From Verrucomicrobiota bacterium (GTDB lineage Bacteria; Verrucomicrobiota; Verrucomicrobiia; Chthoniobacterales; UBA10450), in NCBI GenBank assembly GCA_003219115.1, contig QHPN01000015.1:1-14261 (forward strand): a DNA stretch of 14,261 bases, in the 5' to 3' direction. Shown here piece after piece: positions 7,663 to 14,261 of the stretch. The notes below the pieces were generated by a model. The model saw nothing but the letters and a program-made list of their open reading frames with translations. It searched no databases and was not told the DNA's origin. How positions within the stretch are numbered: the first letter of the stretch is position 1; every line of letters starts with the position of its first letter. The translations under genes were made by a program, and so were the position numbers.

Positions 7663-8835
7663 CTACAGCCCGGCACGATCGAGTAGTAATGCGACAACTT
7701 TTTCGGCTTCAAAAATTTCCTTCGCTATCGCGCGAGCTACCCGGGAGTGGTGACCATAATCGGTATTAATTTCCCGAACCGCTTCGCCGATTTCAGGGAG
7801 TTTTCGAAAACCGAATAGCCCGCCCCGATCGCCATAAAGTTTCGTGAAGCCGGTCTCTTGGGTAATCACGGGCCGGCCCGCCGCCAGATAACAGGCGCTC
7901 CGGTCACTAAACCAACCGGTGCGTAATCGCACATATTGATCCTTCGCGACCGTGAATTCGGCTTTCGATTGGCGGATGTAATCGCGATAGGCCCAATACT
8001 TCACACTTAAGTCATGTGGGCTTCGAAATCGCCAGTCGGACTTGGAAAATTTCGTTCGCGTCTTCTCGTCCTTAATATCGGTCGCCAATTCAAAGGGTTC
8101 GCCCGCTACCTTTGGAGCGTTAACGAATCGAATAAACTCGCGCGATTTACTCCACAGATATTTCTCTCCGCGCCAGGTGATGTCTTTCAATCCGCTCGTC
8201 GACCAATTGGCAATGGAGGTAAAGACCGCGCTCGAAGGCGGCGCGCTCTGGGTTTTCCAAAAGTCGGTGACAATCGGCTGCCGCGTTGGGAGCCATTTCA
8301 ATCCGTGGATCGGCACCGGAAATTTTTTCGTCCCGACGTTTTCACCGAAAGTAAAAAGCGCGTGATGTCGTCCGAGGTAGTCGGTGGTTGATTGGACTCC
8401 CTGATCGACTTTGATCTGTTCCACGCCTGGATCGCTCTCGACATAAAGAATGCGCTCGCTCACGAGCAGATCGTCGTTGAATTCTTGACTGCCGCAGATG
8501 TTCAGGATGGCATCGGCAGACTTATAAAGCTGACGAATCCTTTTTAATGGCAAGCCTACGGTCGGAAGTTCCGGCAGATAACGCGCGCAAAACGACCAGC
8601 GATTTTTGAAATCAAACTCGTCGGCAAGACGAGAGAGAAGGTTGGCAGCGTAAGTGTAATCGTTGCTGGTATCAAAAGTTTCGGCGTTGTAGGGAATGCG
8701 CGCGGAATCTTCGACGTAGTAAACTTCGTGACCGAGCCGTTGCAGGCCGACAATGTAGTGAACGTGCTGCCAGATCACGCCTGCGATCGGGCAGGAGCCC
8801 ATGAAGCCCATGACCACAATTCGTTTCGATTTCAT
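7663..8835 (-). CDS. Glycosyltransferase-like protein (GT-B type)
   Basis: The product has 390 residues. The N-terminus MKSKRIVVMGFMGSCPIAG followed by VHYIVGLQRLGHEVYYVED (26-44) is a Rossmann-type opening of GT-B enzymes. The C-terminal half has GWFSDRSACYLAAGRPVITQETGF (307-330), a donor-binding region of the kind seen in GT1/GT4-like enzymes. A closing helix with DYGHHSRVARAIAKEIF follows. Donor and acceptor are unknown. I start at ATG 8835 because the 13 extra residues of the longer frame (GTG or ATG near 8874) are translated from the CCAACGT repeat. It is the last gene of a same-strand set with the acyltransferase (100-nt gap) and the ABC exporter, which suggests glycan or glycolipid assembly. 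Family call good, reaction unknown. Confidence 0.8.
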   Translation of the reverse strand: MKSKRIVVMGFMGSCPIAGVIWQHVHYIVGLQRLGHEVYYVEDSARIPYNAETFDTSNDYTYAANLLSRLADEFDFKNRWSFCARYLPELPTVGLPLKRIRQLYKSADAILNICGSQEFNDDLLVSERILYVESDPGVEQIKVDQGVQSTTDYLGRHHALFTFGENVGTKKFPVPIHGLKWLPTRQPIVTDFWKTQSAPPSSAVFTSIANWSTSGLKDITWRGEKYLWSKSREFIRFVNAPKVAGEPFELATDIKDEKTRTKFSKSDWRFRSPHDLSVKYWAYRDYIRQSKAEFTVAKDQYVRLRTGWFSDRSACYLAAGRPVITQETGFTKLYGDRGGLFGFRKLPEIGEAVREINTDYGHHSRVARAIAKEIFEAEKVVALLLDRAGL

Positions 8836-8844
8836 CAAAACGAA

Positions 8845-8929
8845 AACGTCCAACACCCAACGTCCAACACCCAACTTCCACCTTTCTGCATTGAATGTTG
8901 AGGGTTGGGCGTTGAGCGTTGGGCGTTGA
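8845..8929. repeat. CCAACGT-type inverted repeat (copy 2)
   Basis: The left arm (8845-8880) has alternating CCAACGT and CCAACAC heptamers. The right arm (8891-8929) has GTTGGGC and GTTGAGC units that pair back to it over most of its length. It fills the spacer between the acyltransferase and glycosyltransferase genes and could form a long stem in their shared transcript. Confidence 0.85.
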
Positions 8930-8935
8930 AAAACA

Positions 8936-9526
8936 TCATAGATTGAAGGTCTTTACCGCCACCGCAGGATTGCCAGCAACGACTGTATTCGCCGGCACGC
9001 TTTTCACCACCACCGCGCCGGCAGCGACGACCGAATTTTCACCAATGGTAACGCCTTTCAGAATAATCGCGTTCATTCCGATCCAAACATTATCGGCAAT
9101 TTTCACCGGACGCGTTTCCAATTTGGGGCGGGGCGGACGATCTTTGTAAAATGGCGCGACGGCCTGCGCATCAATGAGTCGCTGCGCCGGCTCGAGCGGA
9201 TGGAAATCGGAGTCGGCGATCCCGACATTCCACGAAATCAAACAGTGCGATCCGATTTCGATTCGCTCGTCCGCCATAACAAGTGCGCCGTTCAGCAAGG
9301 TGAAATCACCAACGACGGCCGAGCCATTGACTCCGAGAGCAAAGGAACACCCGGCGTAAACCGACACGTGATTGCCGAAGCGGAGGGCATGTGCCGCTTT
9401 GTTTTTCATGAAGCGAAAAACCTGAGCTGTTTCGCAATAAAATCCCTCGCCAAAATCGATATTGGGCGGGATCGGATGCGCCCACCAATCATTTTCCACT
9501 CTGCGGTCGGCGCCAACGTTGCTCAT
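8936..9526 (-). CDS. Hexapeptide-repeat (left-handed beta-helix) acyltransferase, WcaF/Maa-like
   Basis: The product has 196 residues, within the 180-220 typical of this family. Hexapeptide turns run through 48-105 (FGNHVSVYAGCSFAL, IEIGSHCLISWNVGI) and again through 141-188 (VKIADNVWIGMNAIILKG, VTIGENSVVAAGAVVVKS, VVAGNPAV). The loop DSDFHPLEP carries the expected catalytic His109. Such enzymes transfer acetyl groups from acetyl-CoA to sugars or polysaccharide intermediates. ATG 9526 is preferred. A TTG at 9547 would add seven residues read from a hairpin repeat, although an AGAAGG lies upstream of it, so that start is not excluded. Its neighbours, an ABC exporter 64 nt upstream and a glycosyltransferase downstream, fit a role in decorating a surface glycan. 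Confidence 0.87.
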   Translation of the reverse strand: MSNVGADRRVENDWWAHPIPPNIDFGEGFYCETAQVFRFMKNKAAHALRFGNHVSVYAGCSFALGVNGSAVVGDFTLLNGALVMADERIEIGSHCLISWNVGIADSDFHPLEPAQRLIDAQAVAPFYKDRPPRPKLETRPVKIADNVWIGMNAIILKGVTIGENSVVAAGAVVVKSVPANTVVAGNPAVAVKTFNL

Positions 9527-9534
9527 GATTGTGG

Positions 9535-9584
9535 GGCAAGTTTCCAACTCGCCTTCTTATTTGATCGCAACTTGGAAAGTTGCG
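9535..9584. repeat. Pair of hairpins with TCC and GGA loops
   Basis: The first hairpin, 9535-9553, has GGCAAGTT and AACTCGCC arms (7 of 8 paired) and loop TCC. The second, 9566-9584, has CGCAACTT and AAGTTGCG arms (8 of 8) and loop GGA. The two are similar palindromes in opposite loop orientation. They occupy the spacer between the ABC exporter stop and the acyltransferase start. Confidence 0.85.
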
Positions 9585-9590
9585 CCACCT

Positions 9591-11381
9591 TTATGTCGAA
9601 AATTTGCCGGAAGCGTAGAGCTTGGCGTAAACGCCACCACGCGCGACCAGCTCGGGCCCGCGTCCCTGCTCGACCACGCGACCATTTTCCAGAACGACGA
9701 TTTGATCGACACCGTGAATTGTCGCGATGCGATGCGTGATAATGATGGTGGTGCGGCCGCGCATCAGTTCTTTGATCGTTTCCATGATGACGGATTCCGT
9801 CGTGGGGTCGAGCGCTGAGGTTGGTTCATCGAGCAGAAGAATTGGCGCGTTTTTGAGAAACGCCCGTGCGATCCCGATGCGTTGACGCTGGCCCACACTA
9901 AGATGTCCGCCGCGTTCGCCGACCTGGTTCTCATAACGATCCGGCAATTGTGAAATGAATGTATCGGCCTGCGCCCGCCGCGCTGCTTCGCGAATTTCCT
10001 CTTCCGTCGCGTCGGGTCGGCCATAAGCAATGTTCTCCCGCACAGTGGTGGAAAATAGGAGCGTGTCTTGCAGGACAATCGCGATCTGCTGCCGCAAGGT
10101 TTTTTTGGTGATTTCGCGAATGTCGCGCCCGTCGAGTGTTATCTGCCCCGTGGTGGGATCATAAAACCGCGGCACCAAACTGAGTAACGTACTTTTGCCC
10201 GCTCCGGTTCCACCGACGAGACCCAGGATTTGGTTCGGCGCGATCGTGAGATTGATGTTGCTGAGAATTTCGCGACCCGAATCATACCCGAAGCTGGCGT
10301 TTTGAAAGGCAATTGCGCCGTTTGTTTTTTCGATTGTTATGGCGTTTGGAGAATCGACGACGTCATCGCGCCGATCGAGAATCTCGAAGCAACGCCGCGC
10401 ACCGGCCGTCGCGCCTTCCATCGCCCAGGCCGTGTAGGTCAGGGATTCGAGCGGTTGGTAAAGCATGACAAGGTAGGCGATGAAAACAAGAAGAGCGCCA
10501 AGCGTGAGCGTACCCGCCAGCACATGCACTGACCCCACATAATACATCGCGGCAGTTCCAATCACGATCAGCGTGCTGATGGCGAGTCCGCTCTTCACGT
10601 TCGTCATGGTGAGGCGCAGATTTGCCTGCAGGCTCCCGTGTGCTTGCCGGTGAAATTGCGAGACCTCGAATTCTTCGCGGCCAAAGGCGTGCACCATCCT
10701 AATGGAGCTCAATCCTTCCTGCGTTTGCGTTAGCAACGCGCTGTCCTGTTCCTGAATGGTGGTGGATTGGGTGCGAATCCGTTTGGCAAAGACGTAGATG
10801 GTGCCGATGAGGAGCGGTACGATCGCAAGCGAGAGCAGCGTCAATTGCCAATCGAGTCGCAGCATGACAGCAAAGGTGCCGATCAGGGTAACGCCGGAAG
10901 CGATAATGTTAGTGAAGCCTTTATTGTAAATTGTCTGAATGGATTGCGAATCGTAAGCGACGCGAAAACTGGAATCAGCCGAGCGCCGTTTGTCGTGAAA
11001 CTTGAGTGAAAGCCTCTGTAAATGTGCGTAGAGCTCGGTCCTCAGGCGCAGCAAAGACTCTAGGCCGATCTTCACAAACATGTAATTGCTCGCCAGACTA
11101 CAGAGACTCCAAAACAATTGGATGATCACCATCGCCAGGCAGAGAAGCGCGATTGCTTCCATGGTATTGAGCACCGGCGTTTTGATTTCGCTACCAAAAA
11201 TCGGCCGCAAACCGAACTGAAAAACCTTGAGACGACCTGGCAAAATTTGATCGACGATGATTTTGAAGGGCCAGGGCTTGAGGAGATTCAATGCGATGGC
11301 TGCAAACGAAAGTATCAGGGCAATGAGCGAACTGGGAAGGAATCCGCGGTAATATTTCAGGACCCGTCGGTATATTGACAT
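9591..11381 (-). CDS. MsbA-like ABC exporter, fused membrane and ATPase domains
   Basis: The product has 596 residues, the standard length of a half-size type IV (MsbA-like) exporter. The membrane domain with six segments spans about 15-320. The ATPase domain spans about 355-596: Walker A GGTGAGKST at 390-398, Q-loop Gln438, signature LSVGQRQ at 494-500, Walker B ILLLDEP at 514-520 and switch His550. All catalytic residues are present, and the signature has Val where LSGGQ is commoner, which is tolerated in the family. It would work as a homodimer in the inner membrane. Substrates of relatives are lipid A, other lipids or peptides. Being first in a set with an acyltransferase and a glycosyltransferase, a lipid-linked glycan is a fair guess. 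The ATG at 11381 has no strong Shine-Dalgarno sequence, and the gene is divergent from DedA. Confidence 0.92.
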   Translation of the reverse strand: MSIYRRVLKYYRGFLPSSLIALILSFAAIALNLLKPWPFKIIVDQILPGRLKVFQFGLRPIFGSEIKTPVLNTMEAIALLCLAMVIIQLFWSLCSLASNYMFVKIGLESLLRLRTELYAHLQRLSLKFHDKRRSADSSFRVAYDSQSIQTIYNKGFTNIIASGVTLIGTFAVMLRLDWQLTLLSLAIVPLLIGTIYVFAKRIRTQSTTIQEQDSALLTQTQEGLSSIRMVHAFGREEFEVSQFHRQAHGSLQANLRLTMTNVKSGLAISTLIVIGTAAMYYVGSVHVLAGTLTLGALLVFIAYLVMLYQPLESLTYTAWAMEGATAGARRCFEILDRRDDVVDSPNAITIEKTNGAIAFQNASFGYDSGREILSNINLTIAPNQILGLVGGTGAGKSTLLSLVPRFYDPTTGQITLDGRDIREITKKTLRQQIAIVLQDTLLFSTTVRENIAYGRPDATEEEIREAARRAQADTFISQLPDRYENQVGERGGHLSVGQRQRIGIARAFLKNAPILLLDEPTSALDPTTESVIMETIKELMRGRTTIIITHRIATIHGVDQIVVLENGRVVEQGRGPELVARGGVYAKLYASGKFST

Positions 11382-11482
11382 CGCTAAATTTTGGATTTGC
11401 AGATTGCGAATTTCGGAATGAACTAGCGCGGATTCATTGGGTGGTTGCGGAGAGATTCCTCGACCTCGCCCGGAATGACAAC

Positions 11483-12118
11483 ATGCATCATTTGCTTCAA
11501 ATCTGGTTTGATTGGGTCCTGCACGGCGGGTACCTCGGCATCATTGTTCTGATGGCATTGGAAAGCTCAATCTTTCCCGTGCCGAGCGAAATCGTGATTC
11601 CGCCGGCCGCATTTTTGGCAGGGCAGGGGAAATTGAACCTCTGGGGCGTGATTGCAGCGGGAACATTTGGTTCATGGCTTGGGGCGTCCATCACTTACTG
11701 GGTGTCGTTATGGCTTGGACGGATCGTGATCGTAAAATGGGGGCATTTTTTTGCGATCAGTGAATCAAAGTTGATCCGGGCCGAACACTGGCTGCATCGC
11801 TACGAGGCTGGCGGGATCTTTTTCGCGCGCCTATTACCGGTAATTCGCCATCTCATTTCCATTCCGGCGGGCATCATTCGAATGAATTTCACGACCTTTA
11901 GCATCATGACGATCGTCGGCTCGGCGATTTGGTGCGCAGTGTTGGCTTGGTTTGGGCAAACCGCGATCACGCCCGAGATGCTGCGCGACCCGGCCGGTCT
12001 AGCAATGGCGCTGAAAGCAAAATCCCACGTCATCGCCGCCGGTGTCGTTGTCTTGTGCCTTTTATATTTTGTCGTGATGCGTCTGACCGCGTCAGAGCGA
12101 GAATCGGCGAGGGAATAA
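11483..12118 (+). CDS. DedA-family (SNARE-associated/VTT) membrane protein
   Basis: The product has 211 residues, the usual DedA size. Glu27 (LMALESSIFPVPSEIVIP) and the downstream acidic site Glu36 lie in the first re-entrant region. The motif FxxRxxPxxR is at 113-122 (FARLLPVIR), followed by IPAGIIRMN with Arg133, matching the conserved arginines of the family. Membrane segments lie near 15-45, 52-78, 135-160 and 184-200. DedA proteins are linked to undecaprenyl-phosphate or phospholipid flipping and to membrane homeostasis. ATG 11483 is chosen because it gives the normal N-terminus. The longer frame from 11375 overlaps the divergent ABC gene, and its extra residues read like repeat-derived sequence. 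The divergent start, 101 nt from the ABC exporter, suggests a shared control region. Confidence 0.9.
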   Translation: MHHLLQIWFDWVLHGGYLGIIVLMALESSIFPVPSEIVIPPAAFLAGQGKLNLWGVIAAGTFGSWLGASITYWVSLWLGRIVIVKWGHFFAISESKLIRAEHWLHRYEAGGIFFARLLPVIRHLISIPAGIIRMNFTTFSIMTIVGSAIWCAVLAWFGQTAITPEMLRDPAGLAMALKAKSHVIAAGVVVLCLLYFVVMRLTASERESARE

Positions 12119-12152
12119 TTTGTCCGCATCGCATCTTTCTACCGTGAAGATG

Positions 12153-12213
12153 GAGGGCGCCGCCGCGCTGTCGGCGCCCAAGATTTAGGATACCACACCG
12201 CGTGTCCTCCAGA
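12153..12213. repeat. Dispersed repeat with GGGYGCCG palindrome (copy 2)
   Basis: This is a direct-orientation copy of 2660-2720. Its hairpin, 12155-12179, has perfect GGGCGCCG/CGGCGCCC arms and a loop 3 nt longer than copy 1. It lies 35 nt after the DedA stop. The remaining spacer to 12484 shows only a small inverted repeat (CGCCA/TGGCG, about 12363-12380). Confidence 0.75.
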
Positions 12214-12484
12214 TTGCAGCAGGCCGCGGTGTTGACCGCCCTCCTCATGTGCCTTACACGAAGTCCACAACTAGCACCAAAGACTTCGAAGAGTGACCTC
12301 TGATTCTGTTCAGCCTACTCAAGTTTTCACTCCGTAGTTGCCCTTTCTGGTTGTGCGTGAGACGCCAAACCGCGCTGGCGGGATGTAACAAAATTGAACA
12401 GGAGTGTCAGTTTTCGGGCGCCTGGCGAAGTATCGTTATTCCCGGCCGGCCCAGATATGCCACGCAATGTATTATTTATGAACG

Positions 12485-12501
12485 TTGGCACCCGGTTTGC
12501 T
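12485..12501 (+). promoter_or_regulatory. Sigma-54 (RpoN) type -24/-12 promoter
   Basis: TTGGCAC at 12485-12491 and TTGCT at 12497-12501 match the sigma-54 consensus TTGGCAC-N5-TTGCW. The invariant GG (12487-12488) and GC (12499-12500) are exactly 10 nt apart, as required. Transcription would begin near 12512, only about 5 nt before the ATG of the small gene. No enhancer-binding site could be identified upstream. Confidence 0.65.
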
Positions 12502-12516
12502 GTCTTTCCGTTTATC

Positions 12517-12699
12517 ATGAACAAGAACTCTCAAATTTTGCGTAAGCCCCAGAAACTTTCCCTTGGCGATTTAATCCTTGCCGTTAGTTCGTGCACCAAA
12601 AGCAGCCGCGAAACGGTCGCCACCGTCGCCGATTTACTCGGCAGCGGCAGAGTGCGAGTAGAAGATCACGGCCGTTTCCTGCGCGCGAAGGTCTGCTAA
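12517..12699 (+). CDS. Small protein of unknown function, 60 residues
   Basis: The sequence is basic at the N-terminus (MNKNSQILRKPQK) and then has a predicted helical stretch (SLGDLILAVSSCTKSSRETVATVADLL, about 15-41). It ends with a short beta-like tail (GRVRVEDHGRFLRAKVC). The outline of helices followed by a hairpin is reminiscent of a small winged-helix DNA-binding protein, but I do not recognise a family and this is weak. Two cysteines, Cys26 and Cys60, are present. Longer in-frame starts at 12394 and 12478 lie upstream of or inside the promoter motif, so ATG 12517 is preferred. No Shine-Dalgarno sequence is visible, and with transcription starting near 12512 the mRNA would be almost leaderless. 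TTG 12538 is an alternative start. A strong terminator follows 21 nt after the stop. Confidence 0.65.
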   Translation: MNKNSQILRKPQKLSLGDLILAVSSCTKSSRETVATVADLLGSGRVRVEDHGRFLRAKVC

Positions 12700-12719
12700 A
12701 CGCGGCAAAGTAAATTTCG

Positions 12720-12758
12720 AAACGCTCCGGTCATTCTGCTGCCGGAGCGTTTTTATTT
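12720..12758 (+). terminator. Strong Rho-independent terminator
   Basis: A perfect 11-bp stem pairs AAACGCTCCGG (12720-12730) with CCGGAGCGTTT (12742-12752), with an 11-nt loop, followed by a T-rich tail. It ends the small-gene transcript and is the clearest terminator in the window. Confidence 0.93.
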
Positions 12759-12793
12759 TTTCAGCAGCCGCCACATCTCCCGGCCCTGCCTCT

Positions 12794-12984
12794 CATTAAC
12801 ACCGGGGCTTTAGTCCGCTGTCTATTCCGCAGTCGTCGCCATTAAGCCGTTTTTAATGGCTTTCTCATCCCCGGGACGAAAAGCCACAGCGCACTCAACC
12901 GACATCGGCATCGATGTTAAGCCGTTGAAACGGCTCATTTCCGTCGCGCACGGGGAATCACCGGCTTGAAAGGCGGCGTTAATG
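12794..12984. repeat. Composite palindromic element, CATTAACACC type (copy 2), with inverted ends
   Basis: About 190 bp bounded by CATTAACACCGG (12794-12805) and an inverted near-copy, 12973-12984 (GCGGCGTTAATG, the reverse complement of CATTAACGCCGC). Inside are a hairpin with AGCCGTT/AATGGCT arms (12845-12861, one G-T wobble, loop TTT; alternatively GCCATTAA/TTAATGGC at 12838-12860) and a perfect AGCCGTT/AACGGCT hairpin with loop GA (12920-12935). The order matches copy 1 at 1707-1804. It carries no open frame of note. It looks like a miniature mobile element or a structured RNA, and which cannot be decided here. Outside it, the spacer 12759-13116 shows nothing. Confidence 0.7.
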
Positions 12985-13116
12985 GGAGCGCAACGGACAG
13001 CCGCGTTGCAGGCTAGTCCACAGCGGCAAATTCATCAGGCATGTTCGACGTTTGCGCTAGCGCGCCCCGGAAGAAAAACGCTTTCCGCGCTTTGCCAGCG
13101 CTTTTATGATGCTTCG

Positions 13117-14261
13117 GTGATCGCCCGTTATTCCCGACCGGAAATGCGCGCCATCTGGTCGGACCAGCGCAAATTCGAAATCTGGCTCGAGATCGAAACC
13201 ATCGCTTGTGACGCGATGTCGCGGCTTGGTTTGATTCCAAAGGAAGACGCCGCGGTCATTCGCAAAAAAGGAAAATTCGAGATCAATGAAATCAACGAGA
13301 TCGAGAAGCGGACAAATCACGATGTCATCGCGTTTCTCGAAAATGTCGCATCGTATGTCGGGCCGGCTGCACGCTGGATCCACCAGGGATTAACTTCCTC
13401 CGATATTCTCGATACCACGCTCGCGGTTCAGATGATGCAATCGGCCAAAATTCTGTCGGACGATCTGGCGGCGCTGCGAAAAATCATCGGCAAACAGGCG
13501 CGCAAATACAAAAAGACCCCAATGATCGGGCGCAGCCACGGCATTCACGCCGAGCCGATCACGTTTGGCCTGAAGCTCGCGCTGATGTTCGATGAGTTCG
13601 GACGCGCCGAAGAACGCCTCGCGCAAACGCGCGAACGTATTCGCGTGGGAAAATTGAGCGGAGCGGTGGGAACGCATGCGCATCTTGATCCACGGATTGA
13701 GCGCGAGGTTTGTGAGAAGCTCGGATTACGTCCGGCAACGATCTCGACGCAGATCGTGCAGCGCGACCGGCACGCCGAATTTCTCACGACCCTGGCTTTG
13801 ATCGCGTCTTCGATCGATCGCTGGGCCACGGAATTCCGTCATTTGCAGCGGACTGAAGTTTTGGAGGTGGAAGAATTTTTCGGCGAAGGGCAGAAGGGCA
13901 GTTCAGCCATGCCGCATAAACGCAACCCGATAACGGGGGAGCGATTAAGCGGCCTCGCCCGCGTCGTTCGCGGGAATGCGCTGGTCGCGCTGGAAAACGT
14001 GGCGCTTTGGCACGAGCGCGACATCAGTCACTCCAGCGCTGAGCGAATCATTCTGCCCGATTCCTGCATGCTGCTTGATTACATGCTACTGAAGCTACGC
14101 GAGCTAGTTGGCGGCCTGCGTGTCTACCCCGAAAATATGAAGCGCAATTTGGAAATGACGAAGGGACTCTATTTCAGCCAGTCGATTCTGCTCGCGCTTA
14201 CTCGCGCCGGGCTCGCGCGCAAAACCGCCTACGAAGCCGTGCAACGCGCCGCCATGAAGAC
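13117..14261 (+). CDS. purB: Adenylosuccinate lyase (3' partial)
   Basis: This enzyme of purine synthesis cleaves SAICAR to AICAR and adenylosuccinate to AMP, releasing fumarate, as a cytoplasmic homotetramer. The first 381 residues are present and run off the right edge, leaving roughly 50 missing. The start is GTG (V/M-IARYSRPEMRAIW). With it the catalytic histidines fall at 68 (TNHDV), 89 (WIHQGLTSSD) and 141 (GRSHGIHAEP), the same numbers as in Bacillus subtilis PurB. The fumarate-lyase signature GSSAMPHKRNP spans about 261-271 with flexible-loop Ser263. The ATGs at 13106 and 13109 are out of frame. All visible catalytic residues are intact. The gene has no clear Shine-Dalgarno sequence and follows the composite repeat element. 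Confidence 0.96.
   Translation, partial: MIARYSRPEMRAIWSDQRKFEIWLEIETIACDAMSRLGLIPKEDAAVIRKKGKFEINEINEIEKRTNHDVIAFLENVASYVGPAARWIHQGLTSSDILDTTLAVQMMQSAKILSDDLAALRKIIGKQARKYKKTPMIGRSHGIHAEPITFGLKLALMFDEFGRAEERLAQTRERIRVGKLSGAVGTHAHLDPRIEREVCEKLGLRPATISTQIVQRDRHAEFLTTLALIASSIDRWATEFRHLQRTEVLEVEEFFGEGQKGSSAMPHKRNPITGERLSGLARVVRGNALVALENVALWHERDISHSSAERIILPDSCMLLDYMLLKLRELVGGLRVYPENMKRNLEMTKGLYFSQSILLALTRAGLARKTAYEAVQRAAMK

Noticed and set aside
4490..8929. Heptamer arrays as a CRISPR-like locus
   Set aside because: Units are 7-8 nt with no unique spacers, and no cas genes are present.
12394..12516. Longer form of the 60-residue protein starting at 12394 or 12478
   Set aside because: The added stretch spans the sigma-54 motif and does not look like protein, so the start at 12517 is preferred.
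13829..13840. Palindrome ACGGAATTCCGT inside purB
   Set aside because: It lies in well-conserved coding sequence and its codons are explained by the protein.

Overview
The window reads as a stretch of bacterial chromosome at roughly 55% GC. I infer a soil-type Verrucomicrobiota (Chthoniobacterales-like). The reasons are a large orphan MacB/FtsX-type permease of the ADOP kind, glycosyltransferase and PurB sequences of that flavour, and intergenic spacers crowded with short palindromic repeats. No rRNA, tRNA, CRISPR array, transposase or phage gene is visible, so the taxonomic call rests on overall resemblance only.

Layout, left to right. (1) The 3' part of a tandem 6-pyruvoyl-tetrahydropterin-synthase (QueD/PTPS) fusion on +, cut by the window edge. 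(2) A spacer with four hairpins, then a membrane-anchored protein with a YheO-like PAS domain on +. (3) A repeat-bearing spacer and a short-chain dehydrogenase on +. (4) Convergent to it, on -, a SulP anion transporter with a STAS domain, broken by a frameshift that looks like a 17-nt deletion. (5) About 650 nt without a convincing gene, then the ADOP-type permease on +. (6) On -, a cell-envelope set transcribed right to left: MsbA-like ABC exporter, hexapeptide-repeat acyltransferase, glycosyltransferase. A DedA-family membrane protein is divergent from it on +. (7) A compact unit made of a sigma-54-type promoter, a 60-residue protein and a strong intrinsic terminator. (8) A spacer holding a ~190-bp element with inverted ends, then purB (adenylosuccinate lyase) on +, cut by the right edge.

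The genes are mostly ordinary housekeeping and envelope functions. The ABC exporter, acyltransferase, glycosyltransferase and DedA set may jointly make and move a lipid-linked or acetylated glycan, which is inference from gene order. The more unusual content is non-coding. At least four families of short inverted repeats fill nearly every spacer. In one family the arms differ in sequence but the loop keeps GGA (or its complement). Several repeats run into the 5' ends of genes and create false in-frame N-terminal extensions, so starts were chosen inside the repeats for the dehydrogenase, glycosyltransferase, acyltransferase and DedA genes.
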